Source: a bacterium
GTDB taxonomy: Bacteria; Electryoneota; RPQS01
Assembly (NCBI GenBank): GCA_018814465.1
Contig: JAHIZR010000470.1
Span: 1-10,412 of the forward strand
Reading direction: 5' to 3'
DNA length: 10,412 bases
Shown here: in pieces, positions 6,462 to 10,412 of the stretch
Layout of the letters: each line of letters starts with the position of its first letter
Numbering within the stretch: position 1 is the stretch's first letter
Program-made: the position numbers and the translations under genes
Notes under the pieces: generated by a model
Database searches by the model: none
What the model saw: the letters and a program-made list of their open reading frames with translations, nothing else
Told to the model about the DNA's origin: nothing

Positions 6462-7067
6462 ATGATAAATTACATCTGGATGGGATTGATTCTCATCGGC
6501 GTGATCGTAGCCGCATTCACAGGACGGATGGAGCAATTGACGGAAGCGGCGTTCGATTCAGCGAAGCTGGCGGTGGAATTGGCCATCGGACTGATCGGCA
6601 TCATGGCGTTGTGGCTGGGCTTGATGAGGCTTGCCGAAGCCTCCGGTTTGGTGAAGTTCATCGCCAGACTGGTGCGGCCGCTCATGGTGCGGCTGTTTCC
6701 CGAAGTGCCAGCCGATCATCCGGCCATGGGTTCGATGATCGCGAATATCGCCGCGAATATCCTCGGGCTGGGAAACTCCGCAACGGCGCTCGGACTCAAA
6801 GCCATGCAGGATCTGGAGACGCTGAATAAAAAAGCCGGCACCGCAACGAATTCGATGGTGACGTTTCTCGCGATCAATACGACTTCGGTGACTTTGATTC
6901 CAGCCACGGTCATCGGATTGCGCGCGTCGGCGGGATCGACAGAGCCGACCTCGATTATCGGAACGACAATCATTGCCACGATCTGCTCGACAGTTGTCGG
7001 AGTGACGGCGGCGAAACTCTTGCAGAAGCGCAAAGCCTACCGGATTCAGGAGGAGAGCGATGAGTGA
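6462..7067 (+). CDS. spmA: SpmA-family membrane protein (nucleoside-gate domain)
   Basis: A 201-residue inner-membrane protein with hydrophobic segments at about 5-20, 37-57, 133-153 and 165-187. The Gate-domain signature NILGLGNSATALGLKAMQDL (99-118) and the NTTSVTLIPATVIGLRA segment (139-155) are those of spore maturation protein A. In Bacillus, SpmA and SpmB act together in spore-core dehydration, but homologues are widespread in non-sporulating Gram-negatives, where the transported substrate is unknown. AGGA (6452-6455) lies 6 nt before the ATG. The gene ends inside spmB with an 8-nt overlap, so the two products are probably made together as one complex. The charged C-terminal tail (KRKAYRIQEESDE) is probably cytoplasmic. 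Family assignment is firm; the physiological role here is not. Confidence 0.92.
   Translation: MINYIWMGLILIGVIVAAFTGRMEQLTEAAFDSAKLAVELAIGLIGIMALWLGLMRLAEASGLVKFIARLVRPLMVRLFPEVPADHPAMGSMIANIAANILGLGNSATALGLKAMQDLETLNKKAGTATNSMVTFLAINTTSVTLIPATVIGLRASAGSTEPTSIIGTTIIATICSTVVGVTAAKLLQKRKAYRIQEESDE
7048..7053 (+). promoter_or_regulatory. Perfect Shine-Dalgarno site of spmB inside spmA
   Basis: AGGAGG lies 6 nt before the spmB ATG at 7060 and within the last codons of spmA. It is the strongest ribosome site in the window and supports coupled, high-level translation of SpmB, in contrast to the near absence of such a site at the peptidase gene that follows. Confidence 0.8.
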
Positions 7068-7602
7068 GTTTCTCTCCAATGCGGCAAACGCTGCGTCGAC
7101 CTGGGCGATTCCGATTATCTTCTTGATTATTGTCGGTGCTGCCGCGATCAAGAAAGTGAAAGTCTATGAGGTCTTCGTGGAAGGGGCAAAGGAAGGTTTT
7201 AACGTCGGCGTGAAGATTATTCCGTATCTGGTGGCGATCTTGGCGGCGATTGCGGTTTTTCGCGGATCGGGCGCGCTCGATTGGTCAATCTCAATCCTAA
7301 GGCCGCTTCTGGAGCCGATGGGTGTACCGCCCGAAGTCCTGCCGATGGCGCTCATGCGGCCTTTATCGGGATCGGGAGCTTTGGGCGTGATGACGGAAGG
7401 ACTGGAAACCTACGGGCCGGACAGCCTGATCGGAAACATGCTTTCGACCATGATGGGATCGACCGAGACGACGTTCTATGTATTAGCTGTATATTTCGGG
7501 TCGGTGGGAATTCGCCGCGCGCGTCATGCGTTGCCCGCCTGTCTGATCGGGGATTTCGCAGGCATTGTGTCCGCGATATTTATCTGTAAACTTGTTTTCT
7601 AA
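7060..7602 (+). CDS. spmB: SpmB-family membrane protein (nucleoside-gate domain)
   Basis: A 180-residue inner-membrane partner of SpmA. Hydrophobic segments occur at about 14-30, 50-68, 136-150 and 160-178. Family signatures are FVEGAKEGF (39-47), RPLSGSGALGVM (100-111) and GSTETTFYVLAVYFG (133-147), the last being the conserved Gate motif. Length is normal for SpmB. In some Bacteroidetes the two halves are fused into one polypeptide; here they remain separate with an 8-nt overlap. The substrate is unknown; the nucleoside-recognition name reflects family membership rather than proof. The S9 peptidase gene starts 17 nt after its stop, without room for a promoter, so all three are likely on one transcript. 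Confidence 0.92.
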   Translation: MSEFLSNAANAASTWAIPIIFLIIVGAAAIKKVKVYEVFVEGAKEGFNVGVKIIPYLVAILAAIAVFRGSGALDWSISILRPLLEPMGVPPEVLPMALMRPLSGSGALGVMTEGLETYGPDSLIGNMLSTMMGSTETTFYVLAVYFGSVGIRRARHALPACLIGDFAGIVSAIFICKLVF

Positions 7603-7619
7603 ATAAAACTTGAACTATC

Positions 7620-10190
7620 ATGACTAAACATTTTTCTTTACTGTTTTGGGCTGTTCTCTTCTTCGGCGGATCGCTAATCGCTGGAGAAGTTGCCGTGCAG
7701 AAGTGGCTCTATATCGGTCCGCTGCCTATACAAAAGGTGGCATTTGCGGATTCGGTGCCGACAGCGGAACAGATTCTGATACAGCGCTATCTCACGAAAG
7801 AGCGTTACTGGCCGATGGAGCGAGACTATATCAGTTGGATGCGGGATGAACGAGCCAACTGGTCGATCGAGCAGGACAGTATTCTTGCCTTTGCCGATCC
7901 GTCAAGCGGTGAGTTTATCGGTTATGCCGCTGCCTACCTGACAACCGATCGCTGGCAGGAACTGACTATTAAAGCCAGATCAACCCGACCGATATTGCTG
8001 TATATCGAAGGGGAAGAAGCGGGAAAATGCGCAAAGGCCAATGAGCAGGGAGTCTACGAGATCAGCGCCGACTACACGGCTCACACTGGAAAACATACTC
8101 TGATTTTCAAGACCGTCGATGCGGATACTCTGAGCGGCGAATGGACGTTGTCGGCGCGCGCCGCAGTGGAGGAGGGGTGTGAGGGCACGGTTGCATGGGA
8201 TGTTGCTCCCGCGCGCGCTCCGGCCTATTACGGTGATTATGCGATGTTCGAGCAATTGACCAGACCGGCCATTTCCAGCGACGGGAAATACGTGGCGGTA
8301 CTGCGCTCAAAACGAGACGATGAGTATAAGAAACATTCCTGGATCGAGATTGTCGAAGCCGCTGCGGGCCGCCATGTTGAAACGCTTCAGATGGAAACCT
8401 CGCTCAGCAATCCGCAGTTTCTTGAAGTTGATCCGATGCTGACGTTTACAACGGTGAAAGACGGTAAAACCACAATGTGGATGTATGCGATCGAATCACG
8501 TGAATTGACCAAACTGCTTGAAGATGTTGAGGGATTCCAGCGCGCGCAAGTGACATCGAGTCGCCGTTTCGTTTATTACGAAGTGGAAGAGGAGAACTCG
8601 GATGACGACGCGACGTATACTCTCTATCAGAGAATTTCCGACAAGGTCACCGACTACAACGAGCACAAACGGCTGTACGTGAAATCGCTCGCGGATGGCA
8701 GCGTGCGACCGGTTACGGAACCCGGCAGCTATGATCTGTTCAACTGGAAGCTTTCACCCCGCCGTAATGAGCAGATATTTATGGTCCGCAGTCTGCAAAA
8801 AACCGTGCGTCCCTACTCGGATTATGAATTCTGGGTGTTTGATGCGGCGAGCGGCAATGGAAGGTTGCTGGAAACCCGGCCGAATATCGAATACCCTGTT
8901 TGCCTGACCTGGATTTCGGACAACGAAATCGCCTATGCATTCGGTTCGCATGATGCCGATCCGGCGGACACGGTTTTTCATAATGCAAGCAATCTCAATC
9001 TTTATGTGCTGAATTTCAATGAAGGCAAAAGCCGAAATCTCACCGCGCATGAGAATTTCGCGGTGGCTGATGAAGACGGTCATCAGCGGATTTATTGGAA
9101 TCCAAAGGATAAGATGATCTGGTTTCAGGCGGTGGTCGGCGGTCATCGCCAGATGATGAAGATTGCCCCTTCGGGCGAGCGGCTGCAGCCGGCGATCAAA
9201 ACGCGACATGATTACATAGATTATCCATCACTGTCAGCCGATGGCACAACGATCACTTACCTCGCGTCATCGAGTACGCATTGGGAGATGCTTTACTCCC
9301 AGAATACTAAAGGCGGAACGGAGCAGCGGATACTGGACATAAATCAGGACCTGTACGGGAAGGTTGTCTTTGGCAATGTGCAGGAGTGGGATTTTGTGAA
9401 TGAGGATGGATTACTGATTGACGGCTGGCTGCATACTCCGGCGAATTTCTCTATGGATAAACAATGGCCGCTGATCGTATACTTTTACGGCGGTGTGAGT
9501 CCGCGCGATATTCGCTTTTATTTCACTTATCAGTGGTGGCTGGCGAACGGCTATTGCGTCTATGTCCTGAATCCCGTCGGCTGTGCCGGCTACGGGCAGG
9601 AGTTCGCCGACCTGCATGCCAACGACTGGGGCTTGCTGGCGACACGGGATGTCATTGAAGGGACGACGAAGATTCTGGAGGCGAAGCCGTTTCTTGACCG
9701 GGAAAGAGTGGGAGCCTATGGCGGCAGCTACGGTGGTTTCGTGACATTGGATCTGGTTTCGCGAACCGATTTATTTGCCGCCGCCGCCGATATGTACGGC
9801 ATCAGCAATATCACGAGCTATTTCGGCGGCGGGACATGGGGCCACTGGTACAGCGAGATCGCCTCGCCGGGCAGTTTCCCGTGGAGCGACCGCGATATTT
9901 ATGTTGATCGGTCTCCGCTTTATAACGCTGATAAGATTCATACGCCGCTGCTTCTCTTGCACGGTGACGCCGATGATAACGTGCCGCCGGTGGAATCCGA
10001 TCAGATGTTCGCGGCCTTGCAGCTCTTGGGTCAGGACGTTGTCTATGCGAAGTTTCACGGCGAAGGGCACGGCATCGTCGGGAAGTTCGAGAACTATATC
10101 GAACATCGCGAAATGATGCTGGAATGGTTTGATAAGTATTTAAAGGATCAGCCTGAGGCTTGGGAAGCCCGGCTCGAAAAAGAAAAATAG
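7620..10190 (+). CDS. Secreted S9-family (prolyl oligopeptidase/DPP IV-like) serine peptidase
   Basis: An 856-residue exported alpha/beta-hydrolase peptidase. A signal peptide occupies residues 1 to about 21. Residues 25-205 form an extra N-terminal beta-rich region opening WLYIGPL, reminiscent of a galactose-binding-like module. From about 205 to 590 is a beta-propeller of the DPP IV/TolB-like kind (PAISSDGKYVAVL, YPSLSADGTTITYLA). The catalytic domain (about 590-845) has the nucleophile S703 in YGGSYGGF, D785 in HGDADDNVPP and H817 in GEGHGI, so all three catalytic residues are present. The family cleaves short peptides, often after Pro; exact specificity cannot be read here. Location is periplasmic or extracellular. 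No Shine-Dalgarno site is visible before the ATG; the leader is A-rich. It follows spmB by 17 nt and ends at a strong terminator. The family usually runs 650-750 residues, so this one is long. Confidence 0.95.
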   Translation: MTKHFSLLFWAVLFFGGSLIAGEVAVQKWLYIGPLPIQKVAFADSVPTAEQILIQRYLTKERYWPMERDYISWMRDERANWSIEQDSILAFADPSSGEFIGYAAAYLTTDRWQELTIKARSTRPILLYIEGEEAGKCAKANEQGVYEISADYTAHTGKHTLIFKTVDADTLSGEWTLSARAAVEEGCEGTVAWDVAPARAPAYYGDYAMFEQLTRPAISSDGKYVAVLRSKRDDEYKKHSWIEIVEAAAGRHVETLQMETSLSNPQFLEVDPMLTFTTVKDGKTTMWMYAIESRELTKLLEDVEGFQRAQVTSSRRFVYYEVEEENSDDDATYTLYQRISDKVTDYNEHKRLYVKSLADGSVRPVTEPGSYDLFNWKLSPRRNEQIFMVRSLQKTVRPYSDYEFWVFDAASGNGRLLETRPNIEYPVCLTWISDNEIAYAFGSHDADPADTVFHNASNLNLYVLNFNEGKSRNLTAHENFAVADEDGHQRIYWNPKDKMIWFQAVVGGHRQMMKIAPSGERLQPAIKTRHDYIDYPSLSADGTTITYLASSSTHWEMLYSQNTKGGTEQRILDINQDLYGKVVFGNVQEWDFVNEDGLLIDGWLHTPANFSMDKQWPLIVYFYGGVSPRDIRFYFTYQWWLANGYCVYVLNPVGCAGYGQEFADLHANDWGLLATRDVIEGTTKILEAKPFLDRERVGAYGGSYGGFVTLDLVSRTDLFAAAADMYGISNITSYFGGGTWGHWYSEIASPGSFPWSDRDIYVDRSPLYNADKIHTPLLLLHGDADDNVPPVESDQMFAALQLLGQDVVYAKFHGEGHGIVGKFENYIEHREMMLEWFDKYLKDQPEAWEARLEKEK

Positions 10191-10212
10191 TTACAACGGA
10201 AAAGATCCAAAC

Positions 10213-10244
10213 AAAAACCCCCGCGAGATACTCGCGGGGGTTTT
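10213..10244. terminator. Bidirectional intrinsic terminator between convergent genes
   Basis: CCCCCGCGAG (10218-10227) and CTCGCGGGGG (10231-10240) form a perfect 10-bp stem with a 3-nt loop. It is flanked by five A on the left and four T on the right, so each strand has a T-run after the stem. It lies 23 nt after the peptidase stop and serves both that gene and the convergent gene at the right edge. Confidence 0.95.
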
Positions 10245-10297
10245 GCTATGAATCGCCGAGGGTCCCGTTTTCAAGGTTCCTCGAAACTTACATATAG

Positions 10298-10412
10298 TTA
10301 CTTCAGCAGCATCATCTTGTGAATGCCGTTGAATTCGCCGGCCGTCATCTTGACAAGGTACATTCCCGAAGGCAGCGCATCGGCAGTGTACATGATCTTG
10401 TAGCGACCTGCC
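10298..10412 (-). CDS. C-terminal end of a secreted or surface protein with T9SS/FlgD-Ig-like tail, cut by the right edge
   Basis: Reading leftward from the edge, an open frame of 37 residues ends at TAA (10300-10298). It reads AGRYKIMYTADALPSGMYLV and continues KMTAGEFNGIHKMMLLK. The pattern (Leu-Pro-Ser-Gly-x-Tyr, a strand with alternating hydrophobics, then HKMMLLK at the extreme C-terminus) is that of the type IX secretion type A sorting domain or the closely similar FlgD-Ig-like C-terminal domain found on many large secreted proteins of FCB bacteria. The rest of the protein, and so its activity, lies outside the window. It converges with the S9 peptidase and shares the bidirectional terminator. 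The tail only identifies an exported protein; no catalytic feature is visible. Confidence 0.82.
   Translation of the reverse strand, partial: AGRYKIMYTADALPSGMYLVKMTAGEFNGIHKMMLLK

Noticed and set aside
6558..7151. A 197-codon minus-strand frame opposite spmA and spmB
   Set aside because: It spans two certain membrane-protein genes and is rich in Arg, His and Asp as expected from an antisense frame.

Overview
The window looks like chromosomal DNA from a Gram-negative bacterium of the Fibrobacteres-Chlorobi-Bacteroidetes (FCB) superphylum or a related candidate phylum; I cannot name the genus. The reasons are an outer-membrane lipoprotein plus a beta-barrel protein ending in Phe, a secreted S9 peptidase, a right-edge gene whose C-terminus resembles a type IX secretion (T9SS)/FlgD-Ig-like sorting tail, several genes with weak or absent Shine-Dalgarno sites, and GC-rich housekeeping DNA.

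Layout. At the far left (1-111, minus) is the start of an unrecognised gene running off the edge. It is followed by a roughly 70-bp imperfect inverted repeat of the dispersed TCATTCTGA...GAAGAATCTC type. A minus-strand cluster then reads ispG (2724-1561), a HEPN-domain protein with two C-terminal zinc ribbons (1550-708) and a small single-domain cupin (659-300). A clear sigma70-type promoter (TTGACT-17-TATATT) precedes ispG. The HEPN gene begins 10 nt after ispG, with its ribosome site in that gap, so it is probably cotranscribed with this isoprenoid gene, although its DNA is visibly more AT-rich.

A second minus-strand unit is a large OM lipoprotein (6246-4255) overlapping by one base an OM beta-barrel protein (4255-3077), closed by a strong intrinsic terminator at 3043-3011. 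Divergent from it, on the plus strand, are spmA and spmB (two membrane proteins of the nucleoside-gate family, overlapping by 8 nt) and, 17 nt later, an 856-aa secreted prolyl-oligopeptidase-family (S9) peptidase. A bidirectional terminator (10213-10244) separates this from the convergent tail of a secreted or surface protein cut by the right edge.

The most interesting items are the HEPN plus double-zinc-ribbon protein inserted in an ispG operon, the translationally coupled lipoprotein/beta-barrel pair of unknown function, and the spmAB-S9 peptidase cluster with the peptidase's extra N-terminal domain. I found no CRISPR array, tRNA, rRNA, transposase or convincing riboswitch.
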